From contig JBFMFY010000019.1 in the NCBI GenBank assembly GCA_040751955.1, positions 1 through 49,907 on the forward strand: a stretch of 49,907 bases of DNA. The letters are read 5' to 3'. This DNA is from SpSt-333 sp040751955. GTDB lineage: Bacteria > Bacteroidota > Ignavibacteria > UBA10030 > UBA8401. Positions within the stretch are counted from its first letter, which is position 1. Every line of letters starts with the position of its first letter. Under the pieces are notes generated by a model that did not search any database, was not told the DNA's origin, and was given only the letters and a program-made list of their open reading frames with translations. The position numbers were made by a program, and so were the translations under genes. Of the stretch, positions 1 to 7,998 are shown one piece after another.

Positions 1-247
1 TTGTGTCGGCATATCTGATGGCGTGTGTCGCAATCGGAATTTTCGTATAATCTGAACAATACCCAATCTTCCGGAAATCATATTCAAGCAATTTAGTAAT
101 CTCCACCAGATTCTGCTGTACAATGAGGTCCTCTCGATAATCCTGAGAACGTTCCATGGTCGTACCATTAAGCCGAAGCGCAATAAGCATTAAACTTCCA
201 AACACCATTGAAGATGCAATAAGATCAAGTATTGTTTGTGCACCCAT
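1..247 (-). CDS. Pilin-like membrane-anchored protein, 3' end beyond window
   Basis: Partial gene; 82 codons are visible and the reading frame is still open at the window edge. It begins ATG with a good ribosome binding site (AAGGAAG) 4 nt upstream and starts 15 nt after the stop of the preceding gene. The N-terminus reads MGAQTILDLIASSMVF, followed by a hydrophobic stretch to about residue 26 and then a charged helical region. This layout (very short MG leader, one hydrophobic helix, soluble domain) matches the pilin-like proteins upstream in the same locus, so it is probably a minor pilin or pseudopilin of the same apparatus. The family was not recognised and the C-terminal domain is missing. 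Confidence 0.6.
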   Translation of the reverse strand, partial: MGAQTILDLIASSMVFGSLMLIALRLNGTTMERSQDYREDLIVQQNLVEITKLLEYDFRKIGYCSDYTKIPIATHAIRYADT

Positions 248-262
248 GAATCTTCCTTGCTT

Positions 263-796
263 CTAACGAAAATACCAATAACTAAATACTGATCGGAATA
301 CTAATGTATCAGGTTTTGGAGGATCGACAGCATAATCAACCAAATAGTCGCTTGTAACATACACTGTAATCAGTTTATTGAATTTTTTAGATGTTGTTGT
401 TGATAACGTACTGCCTGAGATATCAAGATATTCGACCTTCCCTTTCGTTTTAAATATTGCCGAGTTTGACAACGTGTCGATTCTTTCATAATTATGGTAG
501 TCATCGATATCATCAAAAAGTGAATATGATGTTTCACCGCCATCAGCACCAAACGAACCGCTCACAGTAAGTGAATTAATTTCGCTTTCAAGCAGAAACG
601 TATCGACAGTCGCTTCATCGAAAGCCAAACTGTTGGCATTTTCCAAAAGTGAAGTTCCGAGCGATGTGGCGGTAATTCTGTACTCAGCAATATCCTTGGT
701 GTATCCGGTATCAAGCGTCGTTCTGTTGACGGTCAGGATCAATCTGCCCATCAACATCAACGCCATAATCGTCAAGAGTGTTTGTCCAAGTCCCAT
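263..796 (-). CDS. Minor pilin-like protein of the pilus locus
   Basis: A 177-residue protein starting MGLGQTLLTIMALMLMG, i.e. a short MG leader, a hydrophobic segment to about residue 23, then a soluble Ser/Thr/Asp-rich domain ending in an aromatic SYWYFR tail. It has no canonical prepilin leader (no K/R-G before a Phe and no Glu5). Its place behind pilC and pilB and directly before a second protein of the same design suggests a minor pilin or pseudopilin. The 175 nt between pilB and this gene hold no other convincing gene or promoter. The start ATG has only a weak ribosome binding site. Function is inferred from architecture and neighbours only. Confidence 0.6.
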   Translation of the reverse strand: MGLGQTLLTIMALMLMGRLILTVNRTTLDTGYTKDIAEYRITATSLGTSLLENANSLAFDEATVDTFLLESEINSLTVSGSFGADGGETSYSLFDDIDDYHNYERIDTLSNSAIFKTKGKVEYLDISGSTLSTTTSKKFNKLITVYVTSDYLVDYAVDPPKPDTLVFRSVFSYWYFR

Positions 797-971
797 ACGT
801 ATTTAAAGAGTACTGTACTTTCGTGTCACCGTCAACTTAATTTATTCTAAGGTGTAATGCTGTGGCAGGAAGCACGTTGATAGTGATTCAAGAATCATAC
901 CGACGTCCTTTTTGCAGAATTGGAGAAAAATTTACCGAGAATATCTGTACAACTTTGAAAGTTCTACAGTG

Positions 972-2759
972 TTACTCATCTTCAACAGTACTTGCTATGA
1001 CTTCTTCAAGAGTAGTAACACCTTCTTTCATGCGTTCCATGCCGGAGCGTCGTAGTGTCCACATTCCGTCTTTGGAAGCCTGATCGCGTATAGAATTTTC
1101 ATCCACTTTTTCACCGGCATTGAGAACAATGTTCTTAATCGATTTTGTGAAATACAATGCCTCATGAATGGCAGCACGTCCTTTGTATCCGCCGTTACAC
1201 TTATCGCATCCTACCGCTTTGTAGAACGTATGTTTTGCTACATCCTCTTCGGTGAAGCCGAACTTCAACAAATCCTCTTTCTCCGAATCTTCAATCGGCT
1301 GTTTACAAATTTTGCAGAGTGTTCGGATAAGACGTTGTGCAACGATGATATTAATTGCGTAAGCGATCAGGAACGGTTCGATGCCCATCTTATACAAACG
1401 TGCAACAGCACTCGGTGCATCGTTGGTATGCAGGGTTGAGAACACAAGGTGTCCTGTGTTTGCAAGTTTTATTGCCGTCTCTGCCGTTACTTTATCGCGC
1501 ATTTCACCGACAAGAACAATGTCCGGATCATGACGAAGAATACCGCGAATCGATTGTTCGAAAGACATCTTGGGACCAATCTTCAATTGTCGCGCCCCTT
1601 TAATGATATATTCCACCGGTTCTTCAATCGTCAGCACATTCACGGTCGGATCAATAACTTGGTACAATGCAGCTATCAGCGTTGTCGATTTTCCCGAACC
1701 TGTCGGTCCGGTAAGGATGACAATACCCTGAGGTTTTTGAATTGCTTTATAAAAAAATCCCCGGGCAGGACCTTGCAAACCGAGTTTGTTCAGATCTGTA
1801 ATGACTTTACGATCATCGAGTACACGGATAACAACACTTTCGAATTTATTTTTAAACTCCGTTGTAACGATTGGCATGATGGAAACACGGAAACGAAGCT
1901 GGTGTCCGTCAATAACTCGTTGAACAAAACCGTCCTGTGACATTTCACGTTCAAACCGATCCACTCCTTTTGTACGATCCTTGACAACTGCCATGACAGC
2001 TTCCGGCATGGTGTTTTCCTGACAATGCCACAGTTTCAAATTCCCATCCACACGGAACATGAAGTTTGTTTTATTCCCTTCTGCCGCAACAATATGAACG
2101 TCCGACACTCCCTGCCGCACCGCTTCCACCAAACACCCTTCAAACAGATTTGCCAGGGCACTCTTGTTTATTTCCGCATTCAGTGCATCTTCATCGACCT
2201 GCGACTCGTCCTCCGGGGTCTCGACGCTTATTTGATTTTCTTCAAGCAGTTTCAGGAATTCATTTTGCGGCGGGATAACCTGTTCGAGAAGATTCTGCAG
2301 GTCCTTCAAACGACAATACGTGATCTCATATTTTTTAACATTGAAGTTACGAGCAATCAACGGAATGTTTCTGTCGGTAGGATCTGCGCAGACGATAATC
2401 AACTTATCGGGCTGCTTCTCATCGAATTTTAAAGGAAGAATTTTTGTTTGGATGAGCAAATCGCGATTCCCATCGGGGAGAGCGTCAATTAACTTCCTAA
2501 TAAAATCAATTCTCGGTTTGTCAACATTTTCATCGGCAAGATAAATTTCGCGAAACGCATATAAATTGGCTACTTCGCGAAAGACTGCATCGTGATCGGC
2601 GCTGAATTCGGAGACGAGAATTTGACCGAGATTCCGTCGCTCTTTTTTTGCCGCTTCTGCTTCTTTGATACGAAGAGACTTTTCAAGCGTCTCGTAATCA
2701 ATAATACCTTTTTTGAGAAGAGTATATCCTATTTTATCGGTAATATCTATGTCAGCCAT
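972..2759 (-). CDS. pilB: Type IV pilus/type II secretion assembly ATPase (PilB/GspE)
   Basis: Hexameric cytoplasmic motor ATPase that drives pilin polymerisation at the inner membrane. The 595 residues fit the family. An N-terminal MshEN-type domain (about 1-160) is followed by the secretion ATPase domain. Visible motifs are an Asp-box-like SDVHI (about 219), Walker A GPTGSGKST (351-359), Walker B with GEMRD (about 411-422), and the His box TGHLVFSTLHTND (435-447). A tetracysteine zinc site is formed by C482/C485 and C518/C521, typical of PilB/GspE rather than PilT. It lies 17 nt after pilC and has an AGGAA ribosome binding site. No PilT retraction ATPase or PilD peptidase is in the window. 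Confidence 0.95.
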   Translation of the reverse strand: MADIDITDKIGYTLLKKGIIDYETLEKSLRIKEAEAAKKERRNLGQILVSEFSADHDAVFREVANLYAFREIYLADENVDKPRIDFIRKLIDALPDGNRDLLIQTKILPLKFDEKQPDKLIIVCADPTDRNIPLIARNFNVKKYEITYCRLKDLQNLLEQVIPPQNEFLKLLEENQISVETPEDESQVDEDALNAEINKSALANLFEGCLVEAVRQGVSDVHIVAAEGNKTNFMFRVDGNLKLWHCQENTMPEAVMAVVKDRTKGVDRFEREMSQDGFVQRVIDGHQLRFRVSIMPIVTTEFKNKFESVVIRVLDDRKVITDLNKLGLQGPARGFFYKAIQKPQGIVILTGPTGSGKSTTLIAALYQVIDPTVNVLTIEEPVEYIIKGARQLKIGPKMSFEQSIRGILRHDPDIVLVGEMRDKVTAETAIKLANTGHLVFSTLHTNDAPSAVARLYKMGIEPFLIAYAINIIVAQRLIRTLCKICKQPIEDSEKEDLLKFGFTEEDVAKHTFYKAVGCDKCNGGYKGRAAIHEALYFTKSIKNIVLNAGEKVDENSIRDQASKDGMWTLRRSGMERMKEGVTTLEEVIASTVEDE

Positions 2760-2776
2760 TGATCATTCCTAATGGT

Positions 2777-4147
2777 CTAGAACATTGATGTAAAAAAATT
2801 CAGCCATCCGCCCGGAGGCTTTGGTTTTATTGTAGCGGTTTCAGACGATACGAGCGTCAACGCCGTCAACACGACCATGATGATCATCGAAATCACCAAT
2901 TGAATCATGTCAATCGCATTGCGCATTCGGTACGATGTCTCTTTTTCATAATACTCAGCCAGTTGCATTGCCGTATTTTTGACCGTGCCTGTTTCAGCTC
3001 CTGAGTGAAAGCGCGAGATCGCTGTTTTCGTGAATACCCCCGTCGCCTCAAATGCTTCCGTGATACCGGCACCTTTTTCTACCATAAGGGGAAGTGCTAC
3101 ATTCTTTATTTGTGCTTCCATATACTTGTTTCCGCACGCCTCGGAAGCCATTTTGATCACTTCGATATTTTCACCCGAACCGGAATAGAGTGCGTAAAAC
3201 ACACGGCAAAAAATTTCAATACTCGTCTTGTGCATCAGGTCGCCGATAGCCGGGATCGACCAGATGTATTTATCGATATAGAATTTCCCCCGCTCGGTCG
3301 TTGCAAACCGTGCAAAGACACCGATGGGAATTGCGATGGCAAGCATGATCCACACAATATTGGTTGTGATAAAATCGCTTAACTCAAGTGTCGCCGCAGT
3401 CATTGGAGGAAGTTCAATTTTAAATTTCTGGAATAAATTTGCAGTTTCGGGAAATATGTACGCGACGTAGTAACCAACAGCAACAAAAAGGATCACTAAT
3501 GTCACAATCGGCATGATCAAGGCGCTTTTCAGATCCTTTTTGAATTGCGCATTGCGTTCCAAAAATTTTGCTGTGCTTTCAAAAATTTCACCCATATTAC
3601 CGCTCTTGGATGCCAGTCCCAACATGTGCGCAGCAAACTTGCCGAGTGCTCGTTCGTGTTTTTGGAATGCCTTTTCGCTATCCTTCCCTTGCTTCAAGTC
3701 CTGATTGATCTCCCTGATCGCTTCACGCAGTGTTTTGTTCTGAATATCGTTGATCAACATCGACATCATATCGTTGAACGGTAATTTTTGTCTGATCAAA
3801 TCTGAACTGACACGGACAAACGAGACCACTTCAATATCCGGAACCTTTCCCCCTTTCCCCTCGAATAATTTTTTTCGGACATAGACGACGGTGTACCCCA
3901 TCTTACCGAGCGCATCTATCACTTCCTGTTTTGTAAATGCTTTCTGCTCGCCGTCAATCGGTTTTTCATTTCCTTTTTTAACTCGATAGAGGAACGTTGT
4001 GCGGGTATGAACGGAGGAAACTTTGAACTTGCGTTCACGAGCCATTTGAGCGGCTTTTTCTTTTGCTTGTTTCATGTTCTCGGCATTGATGATGCCTTGA
4101 ACCGGTTTGCCGCTTAATGAAACGCCGTCAATTCGGAATTCTGCCAT
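2777..4147 (-). CDS. pilC: Type IV pilus inner-membrane platform protein (PilC/GspF)
   Basis: Polytopic platform protein that couples PilB to the growing pilus. The 456 residues show an N-terminal region typical of PilC, then two T2SSF repeats. The first carries GLASKSGNMGEIFE followed by a long hydrophobic helix (LVILFVAVGYYVAYIF). The second carries SGAETGTVKNTAMQLAEYYEKE followed by a second helix (QLVISMIIMVVLTALTLV). The soluble N-terminal part (about 130 residues) is somewhat long and ends in a basic stretch before domain one. It follows the pilin terminator, so the motor genes may have their own promoter; TTGATT and TATCTT hexamers 17 nt apart lie in the roughly 80 nt upstream, but this is weak evidence. 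Confidence 0.93.
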   Translation of the reverse strand: MAEFRIDGVSLSGKPVQGIINAENMKQAKEKAAQMARERKFKVSSVHTRTTFLYRVKKGNEKPIDGEQKAFTKQEVIDALGKMGYTVVYVRKKLFEGKGGKVPDIEVVSFVRVSSDLIRQKLPFNDMMSMLINDIQNKTLREAIREINQDLKQGKDSEKAFQKHERALGKFAAHMLGLASKSGNMGEIFESTAKFLERNAQFKKDLKSALIMPIVTLVILFVAVGYYVAYIFPETANLFQKFKIELPPMTAATLELSDFITTNIVWIMLAIAIPIGVFARFATTERGKFYIDKYIWSIPAIGDLMHKTSIEIFCRVFYALYSGSGENIEVIKMASEACGNKYMEAQIKNVALPLMVEKGAGITEAFEATGVFTKTAISRFHSGAETGTVKNTAMQLAEYYEKETSYRMRNAIDMIQLVISMIIMVVLTALTLVSSETATIKPKPPGGWLNFFTSMF

Positions 4148-4230
4148 AGAGTCTTAAAGACGTAGTGTCTAATCCCTTTCATTGGAAAGATACAATCCTA
4201 GTAGAAGAAAATCAACTTTACAAATAAGTG

Positions 4231-4268
4231 TAAAAATAAAAAAGCAGGGGCGGTGAACTGTCCCTGCT
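4231..4268 (-). terminator. Rho-independent terminator after the third pilin gene
   Basis: Read on the minus strand, stem AGCAGGG / CCCTGCT (4268-4262 and 4249-4243) is followed directly by TTTTTTATTTTT. It lies 24 nt past the pilin stop and before pilC, separating pilin transcription from the motor genes. Confidence 0.85.
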
Positions 4269-4291
4269 CTTCTCATAAACCGAAAATATAC

Positions 4292-4705
4292 TCAATTCAG
4301 GATGGAAAACGTATGTCCTGACCTTGTTACTGTTACTTCAATAGTTGGATATGAACCGTCTGAAAGTGCAGTTTTACCTACTCCTCGAAAAACAACCTGA
4401 CTATTATCTCCTGCTGTTTTTATCGTGTATGTTCCATTTGTGTTATCGGAAAAACTTGACGTAACAAGTATGAGCATTCCTGCAGCATCAGCTGTTAATC
4501 CGGTAAACGAATGTCCTCCGCCCCCCATTGATGTTGGCCGAGAATAGTAATGTCGTGCTTTCGCCGCCAGATGCATCAAATCGTTGGTCATTGCGTCACG
4601 GTTTGAACTGACCGCATTATCTTGGAATAATGTTATGCCAACAGCAACCGCAATACCGACGATAATGACGCCGAGTATGATTAATAAAAGTTGTTGTTGA
4701 CCCAT
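4292..4705 (-). CDS. Pilin-like protein, diverged third tandem copy
   Basis: A 137-residue protein with the N-terminus MGQQQLLLIILGVIIVG shared with its two upstream paralogues. It has a strongly hydrophobic helix (about 6-26), an amphipathic continuation, a YY-x-RP motif, a glycine run (GGGG) and a mostly beta C-terminal domain (GTYTIKTAGDNSQVVFRGVGKTALSDG). The central segments are clearly homologous to the other copies but many residues differ, so this is an older duplicate. The start has a good GAGGAG ribosome binding site. Hairpins stand on both sides, so it can be expressed at a lower level than copies one and two. It may be a minor or alternative pilin; the family is not named here because the leader is non-canonical. 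Confidence 0.8.
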   Translation of the reverse strand: MGQQQLLLIILGVIIVGIAVAVGITLFQDNAVSSNRDAMTNDLMHLAAKARHYYSRPTSMGGGGHSFTGLTADAAGMLILVTSSFSDNTNGTYTIKTAGDNSQVVFRGVGKTALSDGSYPTIEVTVTRSGHTFSILN

Positions 4706-4734
4706 TGGTTACTCCTCACAGTTAGTACTAAAGT

Positions 4735-4759
4735 AAAGAGGGCTGCAACAGCCCTCTTT
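4735..4759 (-). terminator. Intercistronic hairpin between second and third pilin genes
   Basis: A perfect 11-bp inverted repeat AAAGAGGGCTG / CAGCCCTCTTT with a 3-nt loop lies between the stop of pilin copy two and the start of copy three. It is strong enough to act as a partial terminator or as a 3' stabilising hairpin for the abundant pilin message. The T-rich side is part of the stem, so it could work in both directions. Confidence 0.7.
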
Positions 4760-4771
4760 ATCGTACTACAG

Positions 4772-5185
4772 TTAGTTAGTTTTTGCGATAGCGTAACCGG
4801 CTGCTGTTACTGTGCAGGTATAGGTCGGATACGTTCCATCACTCAGTGCTGTTTTGCCAACACCCTGGAACACGACGGTTGTTGCCGTACCTGCTGTCTT
4901 AATCGTGTAGGTACCGTTGTCGTTATCCGAGAATGACGTCGATACTAACAATGCCATACCCGCTGCATCTGCTGTGAGTGTCGCAAATGAGTTTCCACCG
5001 CCACCTAATGAACTGGGCTTACGATAATACTGTTGTGCTTTCGCTGCGAGTTGAACCAGATCGTTCGTCACCGCATCACGGTTTGCACTGACTGCGTTGT
5101 CCTGGAACATCGTGATTCCCACCGCGACTGCGATACCGACGATGATCACGCCAAGAATGATGAGCAGCAATTGTTGTTGTCCCAT
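4772..5185 (-). CDS. Pilin-like protein, second tandem copy (identical to first)
   Basis: A 137-residue protein identical in sequence to the product at 5225-5638. Three of 414 nucleotides differ (positions 4775, 4787 and 5072 against 5228, 5240 and 5525), all synonymous third positions. It starts with a short MG leader, then QQQLLLIILGVIIVGIAVAV as the hydrophobic helix, then a helical segment with NRDAVTNDLVQLAAKAQQYY, GGGG, and a beta-rich C-terminal domain. As with the related proteins, Phe1 and Glu5 of type IVa pilins are absent. An AGAGG ribosome binding site lies 39 nt or less after the first copy, so both are read from the same sigma-54 promoter. Probably the major fibre subunit. Confidence 0.82.
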   Translation of the reverse strand: MGQQQLLLIILGVIIVGIAVAVGITMFQDNAVSANRDAVTNDLVQLAAKAQQYYRKPSSLGGGGNSFATLTADAAGMALLVSTSFSDNDNGTYTIKTAGTATTVVFQGVGKTALSDGTYPTYTCTVTAAGYAIAKTN

Positions 5186-5224
5186 AAGATACCTCTTTTA
5201 GTTTGTTGTGAGTAGTGCTGTGAA

Positions 5225-5638
5225 TTAATTAGTTTTTGCAATAGCGTAACCGGCTGCTGTTACTGTGCAGGTATAGGTCGGATACGTTCCATCACTCAGT
5301 GCTGTTTTGCCAACACCCTGGAACACGACGGTTGTTGCCGTACCTGCTGTCTTAATCGTGTAGGTACCGTTGTCGTTATCCGAGAATGACGTCGATACTA
5401 ACAATGCCATACCCGCTGCATCTGCTGTGAGTGTCGCAAATGAGTTTCCACCGCCACCTAATGAACTGGGCTTACGATAATACTGTTGTGCTTTCGCTGC
5501 GAGTTGAACCAGATCGTTCGTCACTGCATCACGGTTTGCACTGACTGCGTTGTCCTGGAACATCGTGATTCCCACCGCGACTGCGATACCGACGATGATC
5601 ACGCCAAGAATGATGAGCAGCAATTGTTGTTGTCCCAT
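5225..5638 (-). CDS. Pilin-like protein, first tandem copy, promoter-proximal
   Basis: First gene of the pilin cluster, 137 residues, with a strong AAAGGAG ribosome binding site 8 nt before the ATG and a sigma-54 type promoter about 68 nt upstream. Architecture: MG, then Gln-rich start of a long hydrophobic helix (about residues 5-25), amphipathic helix, a PSSLGGGGNSF turn, and a C-terminal domain rich in Thr, Gly and Ala. It is identical in protein to the next copy. Context (pilC and pilB downstream) and the pilin-like design make it the likely major subunit of a type IV pilus or pseudopilus. The unusual leader means that processing by a standard prepilin peptidase is not assured. Confidence 0.82.
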   Translation of the reverse strand: MGQQQLLLIILGVIIVGIAVAVGITMFQDNAVSANRDAVTNDLVQLAAKAQQYYRKPSSLGGGGNSFATLTADAAGMALLVSTSFSDNDNGTYTIKTAGTATTVVFQGVGKTALSDGTYPTYTCTVTAAGYAIAKTN

Positions 5639-5705
5639 AAGATATCTCCTTTAAGTTAGTGGTGAATGAATTTTCCCCATTGGTAAATCAAACTGCACCA
5701 TTGAC

Positions 5706-5721
5706 TGCATACTACGTGCCA
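5706..5721 (-). promoter_or_regulatory. Sigma-54 (RpoN) promoter for the pilin genes
   Basis: The minus strand reads TGGCACGTAGTATGCA, which matches the RpoN consensus TGGCACG-N4-TTGCA at every defined position except one (A for the first T of TTGCA). The -24 GG and -12 GC have the required spacing of 10. It lies 68 nt before the first pilin ATG, predicting a leader of roughly 55-60 nt. Pilin genes in several bacteria are RpoN/PilR controlled. No RpoN or NtrC-family activator gene is in the window. Confidence 0.8.
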
Positions 5722-6038
5722 CAACAAAACTATCAAAAATTTCATTAATTTTAGTTGTTTGAACAGTAGCAGGTACTTTTTACCGACCGGAAGAAAATAT
5801 TTCCAACCATTTTCGGTTAAAGGATTCCTCAAACACAAGCTTCCGATTTTGAAACTTAACTCTGATTGACTGTTACTCAGTTAAGAAGTGCTATTTACCC
5901 CCCCCACCAACCCCACAATCTCAAACGCAATATGGATGTTTTACAGAAATAAATCAAGTATCGTGTGAACAACAACGTCAATACAAGAACAATCCAATAG
6001 TCAAATACCGCAACAATCTTGTGTGAAAAAAGTCGGTA
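5722..6038. other. Intergenic region upstream of the pilin promoter
   Basis: About 320 bp without a credible gene. It contains an inverted repeat CTTAACT (5855-5861) / AGTTAAG (5879-5885), centred about 150 bp upstream of the sigma-54 promoter, where an enhancer-binding activator site would be expected. It also has a run of seven or more C at 5898-5906 and a weak inverted repeat AATACCG / CGGTATT near 6004-6039 at the end of the upstream gene. No tRNA or riboswitch was recognised. Confidence 0.4.
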
Positions 6039-7991
6039 TTACTGTTGGAATCGAAGTTGTCGCAAGCGTTCGGACTGAGCAAGATCATCCATGCCGCTGG
6101 CAGAATCACCTATGAGAAAGTATAATTCACTTCGTTGTTGCAACATCTCAACTTGCTGAGTGCGATGGGATAATAAAAGGGTTAGAGAATCTATTTTTCT
6201 ATTAACGCTTTGGATAGCAGAATCGACTCGAAAATAGAGCTCGGTTTTTGATATCTTCGGGTCAATGCCTTGTGCAATTGTAAGATCCGACAATGCACTT
6301 GCATACTGTTTTAAGTGAAAGAAACACTCCGCACGATAGTAATAGGTTGGTACTGACCGGGGATTTCCGATAAGAACACTGTCAAAATATGAACGCGCAA
6401 TTTTATAATCTTTTTTGCCAAACAAGTGAGTATATCCGATGCTGTAGTATGAATCTGTTTTATTGTCGGAGCGTTCAAGAGCACGATGATAATCTGCCAA
6501 TGCGCTATCGAACATTCCGCTCATGTAATATGCGTTTCCCCTGTTATAGTACACACTTGCGATGACGAACCCGTTCATCATTGATTGAGTGTAGGATTTG
6601 ATCGCTCGATCATATCTCCCCAATTGACTGTAGGCGTTTCCCTTGTTGTAGTATGCTTTCCCGTCAAAAGGATTCAATCGCAATAATATATCACAATCCT
6701 CAATTGCACCGTCATAATCACCGGATAATAATTTTGCATGCGCTCTGTTGCCGTACGCAAGCGCCAATGACGGATTTTTATTAATAACATCACTGAAAAG
6801 ATCAATGCTGTTTTTCCACACAAATAATCTATTGAGCGATGCGACAGAAATCGTTAGCACTAACAATCCGAGAAGAAGTTTCTGCAAGATCAATGCAATA
6901 TAGTCGTACCCTTCATCTTTTTTTCTTACCTGAAGACCGTGGCTTACAAACAAAGCCAAGCCAATGATCGGTAGATACACATAACGGTCAGCAACAAGCG
7001 ACGCATTATGGAATGGAATAATCTGAAGTACCGGCAGGATCGTTATTGCAAACAACATAATTCCAAGGATCGTCTTTCTTTTTTCAGCTGTAAAGTAGAT
7101 AGTCACCGCAATCAGGATCGCGACCAATACCGGAAGCAAATAAAAATGTGCGGGCAATACATCTGCATCCGGATATGCATAGCAGGCAGACAGTTCAAAT
7201 GGAAAGAGAAATTTCCAGAGATAAAATGCAAACTGGTAACCGATCAATACAATCCGTTGTGCAAATGAATAGAACTCTATCGGCGGCGTCAATTTCGATT
7301 GCGGCGACTGCAAAAAAAGAAATACAAAAATGAACGCTGTGAGCAGATACGGTACAATTGATTTTATGATATCGACTGCCGGCTTCTTCATTCGGCTGTA
7401 ATCAATAATTGCTAAGGCAAGCGGAAGGGTCACTGCAGTCGGCTTCGATAACAATGCAAGAATAAATGCAATAACCGACCAAATGGCGTACTTTTTCTTT
7501 CCCGTATGTTGATGATGCAAATACAGAAGCACCGACAAGAGATAAAAGAATCCATAGAGGAGTTCCTTCCTGCCCGAGATCCATGCAACAGACTCCACTT
7601 GAAGAGGATGAAGAGCGAACACGGCGGTGCAAAAAATAACTGCCGTTTTACTTATATGAAATTGCGTCAATATCAGAATGAGCAATAGTACGTTACATGC
7701 ATGGATGAGTACATTGGTAAGATGAAAAAGCCACGACGCACCATGTGAAACATTCCACTCTACCATGTACGTAATCATCGTTATGGGATGATACATATAA
7801 CGTGCAGTCGGCGTAAACTGCTGAATGAGCGATTGAAACGAGATTTGCTGGATTGACGGATTATTTGTTATATGAATATCATCATCCCAGTTCGTGAAAT
7901 CGAAATGGATGGAAGGATAAAATACAAGCAGAGTAAGGATAATGATGCCGGCGAGATACGTGTATGGGCTGCTGACAATTTTTTTGATCAT
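6039..7991 (-). CDS. TMTC-like polytopic membrane protein with C-terminal TPR repeats
   Basis: A protein of about 650 residues with two halves. The first 400 residues are polytopic (around ten membrane segments). They carry an acidic NWDDD motif in the first extracytoplasmic loop (about 35-39), FALHPLQVESVAWISGRKELL, and ADRYVYLPIIG (about 334-344). These are hallmarks of TMTC-type and related GT-C glycosyltransferases, which use polyprenyl-linked sugars. From about 408 to 600 follow four or five TPR units (for example AYGNRAHAKLLSGDYDGAIEDCD and AYYNKGNAYSQLGRYDRAIKSY), then a helical tail. A likely role is protein or glycan O-glycosylation at the periplasmic face, but the acceptor is unknown. 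ATG at 7991 is preferred; a GTG two codons earlier (7997) is possible. Seven nt separate it from the upstream gene. Confidence 0.75.
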   Translation of the reverse strand: MIKKIVSSPYTYLAGIIILTLLVFYPSIHFDFTNWDDDIHITNNPSIQQISFQSLIQQFTPTARYMYHPITMITYMVEWNVSHGASWLFHLTNVLIHACNVLLLILILTQFHISKTAVIFCTAVFALHPLQVESVAWISGRKELLYGFFYLLSVLLYLHHQHTGKKKYAIWSVIAFILALLSKPTAVTLPLALAIIDYSRMKKPAVDIIKSIVPYLLTAFIFVFLFLQSPQSKLTPPIEFYSFAQRIVLIGYQFAFYLWKFLFPFELSACYAYPDADVLPAHFYLLPVLVAILIAVTIYFTAEKRKTILGIMLFAITILPVLQIIPFHNASLVADRYVYLPIIGLALFVSHGLQVRKKDEGYDYIALILQKLLLGLLVLTISVASLNRLFVWKNSIDLFSDVINKNPSLALAYGNRAHAKLLSGDYDGAIEDCDILLRLNPFDGKAYYNKGNAYSQLGRYDRAIKSYTQSMMNGFVIASVYYNRGNAYYMSGMFDSALADYHRALERSDNKTDSYYSIGYTHLFGKKDYKIARSYFDSVLIGNPRSVPTYYYRAECFFHLKQYASALSDLTIAQGIDPKISKTELYFRVDSAIQSVNRKIDSLTLLLSHRTQQVEMLQQRSELYFLIGDSASGMDDLAQSERLRQLRFQQ

Positions 7992-7998
7992 ACCCACA

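Larger units (their letters stand above)
4772..5638 (-). repeat. Recent tandem duplication of a pilin gene (unit 453 bp)
   Basis: The segments 4772-5185 and 5225-5638 are 411/414 identical with an offset of 453 bp, and the similarity extends a few bases into the leader (AAGATAYCTC). All three differences are silent. Confidence 0.95.

Noticed and set aside
5656..5838. Minus-strand open frame of 60 codons upstream of the pilins
   Set aside because: It spans the sigma-54 promoter and the expected transcription start, has low-complexity content and no recognisable domain.
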